Assembly (NCBI RefSeq): GCF_001189295.1
Contig: NZ_CP012159.1
Span: forward strand, 5,658,525-5,722,524
Direction of reading: 5' to 3'
Origin: Chondromyces crocatus
GTDB taxonomy: Bacteria; Myxococcota_A; Polyangia; Polyangiales; Polyangiaceae
Length of the DNA: 64,000 nt
Part shown: positions 53,986 to 62,780 of the stretch, one piece after another
Numbering within the stretch: position 1 is the first letter of the stretch
Layout of the letters: each line of letters begins with the position of its first letter
Translations under genes and position numbers: made by a program
Notes under the pieces: model-generated
What the model saw: the letters and a program-made list of their open reading frames with translations, nothing else
Told to the model about the DNA's origin: nothing
Databases searched by the model: none

Positions 53986-55101
53986 CTACCGAAGGAGCAC
54001 CTCCTCCAGGCCGTCCACGGACTCGAAGACGGTTTCCCCCTCCTCACACTGCACGTGGATGACTTCCTCTGGTGTCATCTGGTCGAGCAGCGAGGGAGAG
54101 TGACTCGACAGCAGCACCTGGATGCCCTCTCGGGAGGCCTGTCGAAGCGCACGAAGCACGCCGTTCAGCGCTCCGGCGTCGAGACCGCGCTCGATCTCCT
54201 GGACCACGATCAGGCGGGGGCGTGGCCGTACGACGAGCAGTGCGAAGAGGGCCGTGACCCAGCGCATGCCCTCCGAAAGCAGCCAGGAAGGGACTTGCAG
54301 GGCCTCGGCCTCGCCCTGCGGCGATGTGCCACCCTCGTGCCGAGCGAGCGTTTCTCCATCGCCCGCTCCCACCGCCAGCGCCCCGTTCCCGCGCTCCCCT
54401 GGGAAAAGCTGCGCGATCTCTGTGACCACGAGGGCACGCACCTCCGGCGTCAGGCGTCGGAGGAGTGCGACCACTGCTCTGCCCTCCTCATCGCGTCGCC
54501 TCGGGTCGTCGAGAACCGGAGCTCCCGCGCCTGGTTGCACACGCTCTCTGAAGCCCAGCGCCATGTAGCTCGGGCGCAGGAACACGGCGTCCTGAAGGAG
54601 ATCACGGAGACGCTCGGCCCCGGGAGCCCGCGCCTTCTTCACGAAGGAGAGCGCAAGCGTGTCCGGATCACGTAGCGGGCTCGCTCCCTCGATCCCACGC
54701 ACACACGATTTCCCGGCTACCTGGCGCGAATGGATGGTCAACAGCGCCGTGACGCTGTCGCTCCCCTCTCGACACGACTCGTGCCGGACCACCGGCACAC
54801 CCGCGTCATCTGTCGCCACTTCCAGTGCGTAGCTCGTCTCGCCCTCTTCCTCCGAACCGAGGGTCATCACGAAGGCGACACGGCGCGCGCCGTCGTGGAG
54901 GAGGCCCTCGAACGTCGTGCCCTGCCGCAGGGTCGCACCGTGCAGCCCATGCACGATGGCATCCTGGAGCCACTGCAACGCTTCGATGACCGCGTTCTGA
55001 CCCGAGTCACGGTGGCCGAACAGCGACGTCAGCGGCCCGAGCACGATGATGTTCGTCTCCCGGATGGCCTTGAAGCCTCGAATTTCGAGGGTGGTGAGCA
55101 T
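53986..55101 (-). CDS. OLD/ABC-like ATPase family protein with altered Walker residues
   Basis: The 371-residue protein has the architecture of AAA_21/OLD-type ATPases: an N-terminal MLTTLEIRGFKAIRETNI strand, a C-terminal signature (LLSEGMRWVTALFALL), Walker B region (LIVVQEIERGLDAGAL) and H-loop (VLLSSHSPSLLDQM). However, the P-loop reads FGHRDSGQNAV, so the essential Lys is Gln and the following Ser/Thr is Asn. The Walker B Asp is also Gln (VVQE instead of VLDE). ATP hydrolysis by the normal route is doubtful, and the protein may be a structural or regulatory homolog. There is no TOPRIM nuclease domain. The ATG at 55101 is where family similarity begins. Confidence 0.78.
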   Translation of the reverse strand: MLTTLEIRGFKAIRETNIIVLGPLTSLFGHRDSGQNAVIEALQWLQDAIVHGLHGATLRQGTTFEGLLHDGARRVAFVMTLGSEEEGETSYALEVATDDAGVPVVRHESCREGSDSVTALLTIHSRQVAGKSCVRGIEGASPLRDPDTLALSFVKKARAPGAERLRDLLQDAVFLRPSYMALGFRERVQPGAGAPVLDDPRRRDEEGRAVVALLRRLTPEVRALVVTEIAQLFPGERGNGALAVGAGDGETLARHEGGTSPQGEAEALQVPSWLLSEGMRWVTALFALLVVRPRPRLIVVQEIERGLDAGALNGVLRALRQASREGIQVLLSSHSPSLLDQMTPEEVIHVQCEEGETVFESVDGLEEVLLR

Positions 55102-56091
55102 GGTTCCCGAAGGGGACGCAACCCCACGGGTACCGTCAAGCCCTGCTCGGCGAGCATGCGTTCGGGTACGAGCGACGAGCCGTCGCCTGCAAGAGAATGT
55201 CGAGAAGAGCGCTTGGATGCCGAGGTGTCGGGCCAAGGCGGCGAGGAACGACAAGCCGTCTCGACCTCCAGATCGACTGTGGGCCGGATGGTTCGAGACC
55301 GAAAGGATGGGGGCTGGTGACTGAGCAGTCTGGGTCGGATGACCGAGAGGTGGAGCGGCGGGACCGTGTGGTCTGGGTCGGATGACCGAGAGGTGGGGCA
55401 GCGGGACCGTGTGGGCTGGGTCGGATGACCGAGAGGTGGAGCGGCGGGACCGTGTGGGCTGGGTCGGATGACCGAGAGGTGGGGCAGCGGGACCGTGTGG
55501 GCTGGGTCAGATGACCGAGAGGTGGAGCGGCGGGACCTTGTGGCGTGAGTCCGGTGACCAAGTGGTGGGGTGGCGGGATCGTGTGGTCTGGGTCCGGTGA
55601 CCAAGTGGTCTGGGTTGGATGACCGAGAGGTGGAGCGGCGGGACCGCGTGGTCTGAGTATGATGTCCTACAAATAGGGGTGTTGAAGCCGATGGGTTGGA
55701 ATCGGGTGATCGAGAGGTCTGGGTCCAGTGACCGAGAGATTCTGATCGGGCGATCGCGAGGTCTGGGTCCGGCGATTGGGTGATGGGACTTCAAGAGCGA
55801 GGAGACAGGTCACCGAGCGAAGTGAACTGGATTTCATGGGGTCACATGAATGCAAACGTGACACGGCGTACCGCAGTGAGCCGCACGTGGATCCGTCCTG
55901 TAAGGGAACCTCCAGGATGGTGGTCGGTGCTCGCCGCGTTCCCGTAACTACCTATGTAAGTTGTTCAGGATGGGTCGGGTCTGAAGCGCTGGTGGTCCAG
56001 CCCCATGCTTGGTCGACATCCCGGCAGCCTGTGTGCTGGCTCTCGTCCCTTGATGCCTCGTCCCTCGATGCCTTGCCCCGTTCGGCGCCGC
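55102..56091. other. Non-coding gap of about 1 kb containing a 43-bp tandem repeat
   Basis: No gene is supported on either strand. Open frames here arise from the repeat array, whose 43-bp period is not a multiple of three, so the same sequence appears in all frames. The right part (about 55800-56091) is unique sequence without recognisable genes. Confidence 0.6.
55338..55640 (+). repeat. 43-bp direct tandem repeat array
   Basis: Units begin at 55338, 55381, 55424, 55467 and 55510, exactly 43 bp apart, each starting GATGACCGAGAGGTGG and containing GCGGGACCGTGTGG. They differ at few positions, with odd and even units alternating between GTGGAGCGGC and GTGGGGCAGC. Degenerate copies continue to about 55640, and fragments (GACCGAGAG, GTCTGGGTCC) to about 55780. 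There are no spacers between units. Confidence 0.92.
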
Positions 56092-57192
56092 TCAAGGGGT
56101 GACGGCGAATCGGTAGGACTGCCACCCGGTGCCGCCCCGATCGTCGCGGAGGACCAGCCAGAGACGCACCTCACCGGGGGTGTCGGGCGCGGTCCAGGTG
56201 TTGTCGGTCGTCGTCTCGGCCTCGTCTCCGGTGCGGCCCGTGCGATCGGCGTCGAAGGCGCCAGCGGTGGCAAACCACGAGACGAGGAGCCCTTCGCGGC
56301 GGCGCTGCACGGCGGCCGCCTGGGCGTCAAAGGCGACGTAGAACTCGGCGCCCCTGCAACCGCGCGGGGCGGTGCAGTCGGCGGGACAGGCGGCGAGGTC
56401 TTCGTCGAGCGTGCAGAGACCGTCGCCACAGACGGGTTCCTCTGGGCACGAGGGCCAGGCAGCGCGCAGAGAGAGCGTCTCGCCGGCGCGCACGGTTGCT
56501 GCGGGGTTCTGGCCGGGATCTGGCGTTCCGGTGGGCTCCTCCGTCGCTTCGGGCGTGAGGGGCTCGTCGATGCCGTCGTGACGCCACGCGAGGGTGAGCT
56601 CGGGGTTCTCGTTGGCGCGGTAGCGGCTGCGCAGCTCCGCAGCCTGGGCAGGCGTGGCGCCGGCGACGCCACAGGTGATGCGGGCGCCGTAGGTGGCGTA
56701 GGTGTCTCCGCCGTCCTCGCGGAGGTGCAGGCGCACGGGCTGGTAGAAGCCGCCGGTGAGATCGGGATCGACGGCGCGTCCGGCGGGCTCTCCGGCGACG
56801 GGTGGGGGGCGATCGGGACCGAAGAGGCGGCAGCCGTCCTCGGGCAACGAGCCCCCGGCGTGCAGGCCTTCGCCGAGCGGCAGGAGCGTCGGATCGTCTG
56901 GGCGGAGACAGGTGGAGGCGATGGTGCCCGGCTCGGTGAGCGGCTTCCGGGCGATGCAGAAGGCCCATCTGATCGTCGGGAACGCGCTGCCTTCAGGCGA
57001 GGCATGCAAGGCGCGGAAGGTGATGGGGGCGCGCGGTGCTGCCTCGGCGGGCTCGGCCTGGACGGCGAGGAGGCGGGGGGCGAGGAGCTGCGAGGGGCGG
57101 CTCTCCAGCTCTGGCGTGCACGCCGTGAGCGCGCTCAGGGCAAGCGCGGGCAAGCTGAGTGTGCGGAAGACGTGCCTGCGGAGAGCATGCAT
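56092..57192 (-). CDS. Lipoprotein of unknown function, end of Ton operon
   Basis: The 366-residue protein has lipobox LSALTAC followed by TPELESRPSQL. The body has beta-rich segments, paired cysteines (AFCIARKPL, GARITCGVAG) and a CGDGLC...DLAACPADC element typical of myxobacterial Cys-rich repeats. It ends with a probable beta-sandwich (TPGEVRLWLVLRDDRGGTGW). It is likely anchored in the outer membrane. The start at 57192 has no clear ribosome site but gives a good signal peptide. It lies 38 bp after the TonB-dependent receptor gene, so it may assist that receptor; this is inferred from position only. Confidence 0.75.
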   Translation of the reverse strand: MHALRRHVFRTLSLPALALSALTACTPELESRPSQLLAPRLLAVQAEPAEAAPRAPITFRALHASPEGSAFPTIRWAFCIARKPLTEPGTIASTCLRPDDPTLLPLGEGLHAGGSLPEDGCRLFGPDRPPPVAGEPAGRAVDPDLTGGFYQPVRLHLREDGGDTYATYGARITCGVAGATPAQAAELRSRYRANENPELTLAWRHDGIDEPLTPEATEEPTGTPDPGQNPAATVRAGETLSLRAAWPSCPEEPVCGDGLCTLDEDLAACPADCTAPRGCRGAEFYVAFDAQAAAVQRRREGLLVSWFATAGAFDADRTGRTGDEAETTTDNTWTAPDTPGEVRLWLVLRDDRGGTGWQSYRFAVTP

Positions 57193-57230
57193 GCGGAGAG
57201 TACGTGCGCCGTGGCCGAGCTTTGCACAGC

Positions 57231-59759
57231 TCACCACGAGAACCTCGCGCCCAGGGAGGGGAGGATCGGCAGGCCCGTGATGAAGCCTTTCTCGCCGTAG
57301 TCGTAGCTGTACACGATCTCCTCCGGGTTGCTGCGGTGGGTGACGTTCTGCACGTCGAGGTAGATCTCCAGCTCGGTGGAGCCGAACCGGAAACGCTTCG
57401 CAGCGCGGGCGTCGAGCTGGACGAAGGCGGGGATGCGCTCGGTGTTCTGGGGGCCGAAGACGGGCTGGTAGAGATCGCGCTGGGCGTCGTAGGTGGCGCC
57501 GACGACCGGTGTGCGCGGCATGCCCGAGGCGAGGCGGAAGCGTGCGCCCAGCTCGACGCCCCAGCCGAGTTCGTAGGTGGCGACGGCGGTGAGCACGTGG
57601 GTCTGGTCGTAGTCGAAGAGCCGGACGCGGGAGGCTGGCCGATCCTGGCGTTCGCTGCGCATCAGGCTGTAGGTGATCCACCCGAAGAAGCCCGAGGCGA
57701 TCTCCTTGCGGACGAGGATCTGCACGCCGTAAGCGCGGCCGCGGCCGTCGGGGACGAGGGCCTCGGCGAGGAGCGGCGCGGGCAGGGGGCTGCGGGCAGG
57801 GAGGCCGCTGGACGCGGAGTAGAAGGCAGTGAGCTCGGTCGAGAGGGTGGTGGTGAGCCGGTAGAGGGCGCCGACGAGGACGTGGTGCGCGCTGGCGGTC
57901 GAGAGGAGGGGGCTGCCGAAGACGGCGGAGAGGTCTTCGGGCTGGGGTGGCTGGTGGTAGAGGCCGTACGCGGCCTTGACGCGGACGCGCGGGGAGAGAT
58001 CGGCGGTGATGGCGAGGCGGGGTTCGAGGACGATGTCGGCGGTGGCGTGGCCGATGCTCGGGGTGTCGCCTTCGCGAGGAGTGCGGCGGCTGCCGGAGAT
58101 GACGTAGGGCTCGAAGCGGAGGCCCGGGATCACGTGGACGCGATCGCCGAAGAGCGCGAGGTCGGCCTCGGCGAAGGGGGCGGCGCTGGCGATGACGGTC
58201 GACCAGGTGTCGACGTTGATCTGGTCGGAGGGGGGCTGCCCGAAGACACGGATGTCGCCTTCGCGTGGCGGTGCGGTGATCGAGCCCGCGCGCTCGAGGG
58301 TGGTGCGCGCGGCCTCGGCGTCGAGGCCCACGGTGGTGGAGAGGAAGGGGCGCGGCTTTCCGCGGTAACTCGCGCGCAGGCCGAGGACGGTGGTGCTGGC
58401 GGTGAGCGAGGCCGGGGTGCCGCCGAAGTGGTTGGTGAGGGAGGTCTGCTCGGTGCCGCCCCAGGGGGTGACGGTCACCACGGCGCCGTCGTCGGCGTCG
58501 TGGCGGTAGCGGAGGTAGGCGCGGTTCCAGGTGACGCTGCGGGACTCACGCTTGCGCTGCGATGGATCGGCGCTCTGCACCGTGCGATCGATGAAGTCGC
58601 CGGAGAGCATGCCGCCCAGTTCCACGGAGCTGCGGTCGGAGAGGGCGTGGGTCACGCGGGCCTGGCCGTCGTGGTAGCGGGGGATGGGGAAGAGGACGCC
58701 GACGTCTTCTGACGTGAAGGCGGGGAGGAGGGCGTCGAGGTGGCTGCGGCGCGCGGCGACCGCGAAGCGCCATGTCTCGTCGACGGAGGCGCGGACCATG
58801 GCCGAAGCGTCGAGGAGATCGGCGGCGACGGCACCGTGGAAGCCGTCGTCCTCCAGGGGGCGGAGCTGTACGGAGACGAGGCCGCCGAGGCCGCGGCCGT
58901 AGGGGGATCCATAGCCGCCCGGGGACAGCTCGACGGAGCGGACGAGATCGGAGTGAACGACGGAGCGCAGGCCGCCGTGGTGGTAGAGCAAGGGCACGCG
59001 CACGCCGTCGACGTAGACGCGGGTGTCCTGCGGCGCGGCGCCCCACACCACCAGCTGGCCCGTGCCGACGGTCGCGCGGCCGACGCCAGGGAGGTTCTCG
59101 ACGATCTTGAGGACGTCACCTTGGGTGCCGGCGACGCGCCGGCCCTCGTCGGCAGAGATCTCGCTGGAGACGACCTGCTTGCGATCGACGGGCGCGGTGA
59201 CGACGATCTCGAGGTCGTCGGGCACGTCGCCGCTCGGTGCAGGGCCGTCGAGGGGCGCCCCGTCAGGGGTCGGTGGTGGGCCGTCGTCGTCGGGCGCTGG
59301 AGGCTCGGGGAGGGGGTCGGGCGCGGGAGCGGGCGAAGGGGGCTCGTCGCGCAGGACGAAGTCGTAGCGGTAGTGGATGCGGATGGCGGCGGGCTTGCCG
59401 TCGATCTCGGCAGGCTCGAAGAGGAAGCGGCGCACGGCCTCCTGCGCTGCGGCGTCGAAGGCGGGGCCGGCAGACTCGACCACCTCGACGAGATCGACCG
59501 TTCCTGTGGCGCTGATGCCGATGCGCAGGACGACGGAGGCGGCGCGGCCCGCAGCCTTCTCGGCCTCGGGATAGGGCGCCTCGACGAACTGGAGGACACG
59601 AGGGGGGCGCGTGAGGCGCGGGGCGGCGTTCGTCGGGGTGGGCTGCGCGCTGGCGGGGAGGGGGACCGCCGCGAGTGCTGAGAGCGCGGAGAACGCGGTG
59701 GCGATCGCCAGGCCGAGCGTGCGGGCGTCCATGCGACGCGGGGCGAGGGGACGGCTCAT
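57231..59759 (-). CDS. TonB-dependent outer-membrane receptor with N-terminal TonB-C-like domain
   Basis: The 842-residue protein has a signal peptide (about 1-38, ending ASAQ). A TonB C-terminal-like domain follows at about 50-137 (VLQFVEAPYPEAEKAAGRAA, ISATGTVDLVEVVES, FLFEPAEIDGKPAAIRIHYR), then a Pro/Asp-rich linker, a plug domain (about 185-300; VVTAPVDRKQVVSSEI, RVYVDGVRVPLLYHHGG) and a 22-strand type barrel ending in a terminal aromatic residue (LGARFSW). Receptors of this class import siderophores, vitamins or glycans. The fused N-terminal domain is known in deltaproteobacterial receptors but is unusual elsewhere. The start overlaps the tonB stop (ATGA). Confidence 0.9.
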   Translation of the reverse strand: MSRPLAPRRMDARTLGLAIATAFSALSALAAVPLPASAQPTPTNAAPRLTRPPRVLQFVEAPYPEAEKAAGRAASVVLRIGISATGTVDLVEVVESAGPAFDAAAQEAVRRFLFEPAEIDGKPAAIRIHYRYDFVLRDEPPSPAPAPDPLPEPPAPDDDGPPPTPDGAPLDGPAPSGDVPDDLEIVVTAPVDRKQVVSSEISADEGRRVAGTQGDVLKIVENLPGVGRATVGTGQLVVWGAAPQDTRVYVDGVRVPLLYHHGGLRSVVHSDLVRSVELSPGGYGSPYGRGLGGLVSVQLRPLEDDGFHGAVAADLLDASAMVRASVDETWRFAVAARRSHLDALLPAFTSEDVGVLFPIPRYHDGQARVTHALSDRSSVELGGMLSGDFIDRTVQSADPSQRKRESRSVTWNRAYLRYRHDADDGAVVTVTPWGGTEQTSLTNHFGGTPASLTASTTVLGLRASYRGKPRPFLSTTVGLDAEAARTTLERAGSITAPPREGDIRVFGQPPSDQINVDTWSTVIASAAPFAEADLALFGDRVHVIPGLRFEPYVISGSRRTPREGDTPSIGHATADIVLEPRLAITADLSPRVRVKAAYGLYHQPPQPEDLSAVFGSPLLSTASAHHVLVGALYRLTTTLSTELTAFYSASSGLPARSPLPAPLLAEALVPDGRGRAYGVQILVRKEIASGFFGWITYSLMRSERQDRPASRVRLFDYDQTHVLTAVATYELGWGVELGARFRLASGMPRTPVVGATYDAQRDLYQPVFGPQNTERIPAFVQLDARAAKRFRFGSTELEIYLDVQNVTHRSNPEEIVYSYDYGEKGFITGLPILPSLGARFSW

Positions 59760-60484
59760 AGAGAGAAGCGCATCGCGATCACGAAGGTCGCGCTCACGGG
59801 CTTGCCGCAGCGGGTCGCGGGCTCGAAGCTGCCACTCCGCGCGGCGCTGAGGGCGGCTTCATCGAGGCCATGGCCGAGGCCAGAGAGGATGCGCGCACCG
59901 GTGATCTGGCCGTCGGCACCGACGGTGACCTCGACGCGGACCCGGCCCTCGACACCCGCTTCGCGCGCGCTCGCGGTGTACGCAGGCTGAGGGACGCGCT
60001 TGGGCTTCGGTTTGACGACGGCCTCGGTGCAGTCGTCGACAGGGCGAGGGGCCAGGGCCTTCGGGGGAGGTGGCGTGGTCGCGCTGGGGCGGGGGGCCGC
60101 GTTCGCTGCGACGGGCGGGGGGCCACCGCCTGCGGGCACGGCCAGGCCAGGGCCAGCGCCGCCGCTCAAGCTGAGGCCGAAGTCCGGCAGGGCGTCGAGG
60201 GCGGCGGAGGTGGGGCTCGGCGCCTTTGCCTCGGGTGGGGGGGCCTCCGCCTTCGGCTCGGCGACGGTGCGGGCCTTTGCTGGGCGTGGCGGCGCCTTCT
60301 CTTCGGGCGGTGGCGGGAGACGAGGGGCCTCGATGGGCTTCGGGGGCTCCGGAGGTTTCTTCGATTCGGTCACCGAGATGGCGATGTTCTCCCGCCGCTC
60401 GCGCTGCTTGATGGTGAGCACCGAGGCCGCGAGGAGCGCGTGGACGGCGATGCTCGCAGCGTAGAGCAAGGAGGTGCGCGGCAT
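59756..60484 (-). CDS. tonB: Energy transducer TonB
   Basis: The 242-residue protein has one N-terminal membrane helix (LLYAASIAVHALLAASVLTI), a long Pro/Lys/Ala-rich periplasmic spacer (about 40-150) and a TonB C-terminal domain (about 155-242; PQPAYTASAREAGVEGRVRV, ISGA-type strand, ending SATFVIAMRFSL). It would couple the ExbB-ExbD proton channel to the receptor encoded next, with which it overlaps by 4 bp. The gene follows exbD by 15 bp. Confidence 0.93.
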   Translation of the reverse strand: MPRTSLLYAASIAVHALLAASVLTIKQRERRENIAISVTESKKPPEPPKPIEAPRLPPPPEEKAPPRPAKARTVAEPKAEAPPPEAKAPSPTSAALDALPDFGLSLSGGAGPGLAVPAGGGPPPVAANAAPRPSATTPPPPKALAPRPVDDCTEAVVKPKPKRVPQPAYTASAREAGVEGRVRVEVTVGADGQITGARILSGLGHGLDEAALSAARSGSFEPATRCGKPVSATFVIAMRFSL

Positions 60485-60499
60485 GATCGGTCCGGCCTG

Positions 60500-60910
60500 C
60501 TAGAGCGAGCGCTCCACGTTGATGGCGAACTTGCTGATGCCCTCGACCTTGGCGAGATCGATGACGTGGACGACCCGGCCGTGGGGAGCAGCCTCGTCGG
60601 CGCTGACGACGAGGTTCACCTCGGTGCCGCTCCCCTTGGCCTCGCGGAGCTTCTGCACGAGCTGCACCTCGGTGACGGGCTCGTTGTTGAAGTAGAGCTG
60701 CTGATCCTTCGTGATCGTCACCGCGGCGAGCGTGGACACCGCTTCGTCGCTGCTCGCGGTCTTGGGCAGCTCGACCTTGAGGCTCTGCGAGACGATGTAC
60801 GTCGCGGAGACCATCATGATCACCAGCAGCACGAGCACCACGTCGACCATGGGGGTGACGTTGATGCCGACGATTCCACCTCGTCCTCGTCCTGGTTGTG
60901 TGCCAGCCAT
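60500..60910 (-). CDS. exbD: Biopolymer transport protein ExbD
   Basis: The 136-residue protein has the usual short cytoplasmic N-terminus, one membrane helix with the essential Asp at its start (INVTPMVDVVLVLLVIMMVS) and a small periplasmic domain (VELPKTASS, VNLVVSADEAAPHGRVVHVI). With ExbB it forms the proton-driven motor that energises TonB. GGGAG lies 6 bp before the ATG. It is 27 bp downstream of exbB. Confidence 0.94.
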   Translation of the reverse strand: MAGTQPGRGRGGIVGINVTPMVDVVLVLLVIMMVSATYIVSQSLKVELPKTASSDEAVSTLAAVTITKDQQLYFNNEPVTEVQLVQKLREAKGSGTEVNLVVSADEAAPHGRVVHVIDLAKVEGISKFAINVERSL

Positions 60911-60937
60911 GGAACGCTCCCTCTCTGCTCCGGCGGG

Positions 60938-61711
60938 CTACGCCTCGGCCTCTGCCGTCTCCGCAGTGCCCCGGCCGTTCTGGATCTTCCCGTGCGCCTG
61001 GCTCGACCGCGGCACCGCGTCGTCGTCCGTCGTGGTGGAAGCCTCTGGCGCACGCTCGGTCTTCTTCGGCGCAGCAGCACCCTGCGCTTCGCGTGCCTTG
61101 AGGGAGGCGGTGACGAGCTTGCTCAGGCTGTTCACGCCGGCCTCGATGTCGCCGATCTTCTTCTGGAGCACGTTGTAGGCGATGACGGCGGGGAGCGCGA
61201 CGAAGAGGCCGACGCCCGTGGCGATGAGGGCCTCGGCGATGCCGGCCATCACGTTGCCCATGGCGTCCTTGTTTCCCTGATCGCCGAGCTGGCGGAACGC
61301 TTCGATGACGCCGAGCACGGTGCCGAGCAGGCCGACGAAGGGCGCGTTGTTGCCGAGGGTGCCGAGCAGGTTCGCGCCGCGCTCGAGGTCCTTGCGGGTC
61401 TCGGAGAGCTCGCTGTCGACGACGTCGGCCACGGCGGCGGCGCCACCGTGACGCCACCCGAGGGCGGTGCGGACGACCCGGGCCTCGATGGACCGGCTCG
61501 CCGCGAGGGCCACGTCGGCGCCGTCGAGGTCGTCGTCGCGGAGTGCGGCGGCGAGTCGGCTTCGGAGCTTGCCGAGATCGTCGCGGTGACGTCGGAAGAA
61601 GAGCCAGCGCTCCAGCATCGCCGTGAACGAGACGACGCTGAGGGCGATGAGGAGGTAGAGCACCCAGGTGCTGCCCACGAGGGCGACGCGAAGGAGGCGA
61701 TCGACGATCAC
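60938..61711 (-). CDS. exbB: Biopolymer transport protein ExbB (MotA/TolQ/ExbB family)
   Basis: The 257-residue protein has three membrane helices (about 10-32, 130-152 and 165-190). The family core is LERGANLLGTLGNNAPFVGL followed by LGTVLGVIEAFRQLG, with GIAEALIATGVGLFVALPAV marking the proton-path helices. A charged C-terminal tail of about 45 residues (rich in Glu, Thr, Ala) is longer than in E. coli ExbB. The GTG at 61711 starts 22 bp after the upstream lipoprotein's stop; a 24-residue longer ATG form would overlap that gene and lacks similarity. Confidence 0.92.
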   Translation of the reverse strand: MIVDRLLRVALVGSTWVLYLLIALSVVSFTAMLERWLFFRRHRDDLGKLRSRLAAALRDDDLDGADVALAASRSIEARVVRTALGWRHGGAAAVADVVDSELSETRKDLERGANLLGTLGNNAPFVGLLGTVLGVIEAFRQLGDQGNKDAMGNVMAGIAEALIATGVGLFVALPAVIAYNVLQKKIGDIEAGVNSLSKLVTASLKAREAQGAAAPKKTERAPEASTTTDDDAVPRSSQAHGKIQNGRGTAETAEAEA

Positions 61712-61733
61712 GAGGGGGTCCCTTCCATGGTCA

Positions 61734-62780
61734 TCACTGGAACGAGAAGGCGGTGACGTAGAAGCCGAGCTGGGTGCCACCATTGGCGTGCAGCGCGAGC
61801 ACCTGGCCGGGGACGCGGAGCGCCTCGGTGAGCGTCTCGCCGCCGTCTTCGCGCGGGGTGGGCAGGTGCAAGGAGACCTCGAAGGTGACGGCCTGCTCGC
61901 CGCAGGCGTCGTGGAGGTTCACGTAGACGAGGTACGGCCCGTGCTCGGGGGGGGCCTGCCAGACGATGTTCTCGCGGGTGGGAGACGCCGCGAGGCAGCC
62001 CGCGTTGGCGTCACGATCGAACACCCCGGCCTCGTCGAGCGATGGCGTGGTGCCGGTCTGGCCCGCGGGGGCGGTGGTGGGCTGCTTGGGGCTCGCGATC
62101 TTGCCCGAGGGCGTGACGAGCACGAGATCGAGGTCGGCGGCGTTCGACCAGGCGAGGGAGAGCACGGCGCGCGGCGGGGCGAGGGTCGGGTCGCACGTGC
62201 TGAGGTTGTCGGGGATCGGCGCGGTGACGCAGGTGGTGATCTCCGCCTGGGTACCGGCGCGGCCGGCGTCGTCGAGGGCGGCAACGCGGAGGGGATGAAG
62301 TCCAGGCGCTGCGTCGTGGGCGATGTCGAGGTGGACGGTCCAGGTCAGCTCGCCGTTCGCCTGGGGGTCCGGGCCGCCCACCGGGACCACCCAGTAGCCG
62401 GTGCCGAGATCGGCGAAGCGCAAGGCGACCGCCACGGCGTCGGTCGTGGTGCGGCCATGCAACGTCTTGCCCTCCTGACCGGGGCGCACGACGTTGTTCA
62501 CGCTCTCGATGACGGTGACGCGCGGCGAGAGCTGCGCCTCGCCGGAAGGGACCGGAGGCGTGCCAGGCAGGGCGCCTTCCTTGAAGGTGCCGCCCGGGAC
62601 CCGCAGCGGCTCGTCGAGTCCGAGCCACGCGGGTTCTCCGGTGCAAGCTGCAAGGAAGGCCACGAGTGGCAGCGTGGAGAGGGGACGTGCTCGACGCGCG
62701 CGGTGGTCGGGTGGGGTGCTTCGCGTCAGCGCGTGGCGCCGTCTTGCCGCGGGAGCCGTATCCGGCGTCGTCCGCTTCAT
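61734..62780 (-). CDS. Lipoprotein in the Ton operon
   Basis: The 348-residue protein has an unusually long, Arg-rich N-region before the signal core, with lipobox VAFLAAC. The remainder is beta-rich, with ELTWTVHLDIAHDAAPG and SLAWSNAADLDLVLVTPSGK followed by NIVWQAPPEHGPYLVYVNLH. This resembles the DUF2135-like or pre-peptidase-type beta-sandwich (xDLDLhVxxPxG ... pGxYxVxV). It probably sits in the periplasm or outer membrane. The start overlaps the stop of the porin-like gene (ATGA), and exbB follows at 22 bp, so it belongs to the Ton operon. Confidence 0.8.
   Translation of the reverse strand: MKRTTPDTAPAARRRHALTRSTPPDHRARRARPLSTLPLVAFLAACTGEPAWLGLDEPLRVPGGTFKEGALPGTPPVPSGEAQLSPRVTVIESVNNVVRPGQEGKTLHGRTTTDAVAVALRFADLGTGYWVVPVGGPDPQANGELTWTVHLDIAHDAAPGLHPLRVAALDDAGRAGTQAEITTCVTAPIPDNLSTCDPTLAPPRAVLSLAWSNAADLDLVLVTPSGKIASPKQPTTAPAGQTGTTPSLDEAGVFDRDANAGCLAASPTRENIVWQAPPEHGPYLVYVNLHDACGEQAVTFEVSLHLPTPREDGGETLTEALRVPGQVLALHANGGTQLGFYVTAFSFQ

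Noticed and set aside
55029-55604. Minus-strand open frame with Pro/Arg/Ser-rich repeats
   Set aside because: It is the 43-bp tandem repeat read in rotating frames. There is no ribosome site or domain, and other frames give the same motifs.
55338-55640. CRISPR array
   Set aside because: Units are directly adjacent with no unique spacers and no cas genes nearby.
59870-61756. Plus-strand open frame of over 600 codons rich in Arg, Gly, Asp and His
   Set aside because: It is antisense to tonB, exbD and exbB.
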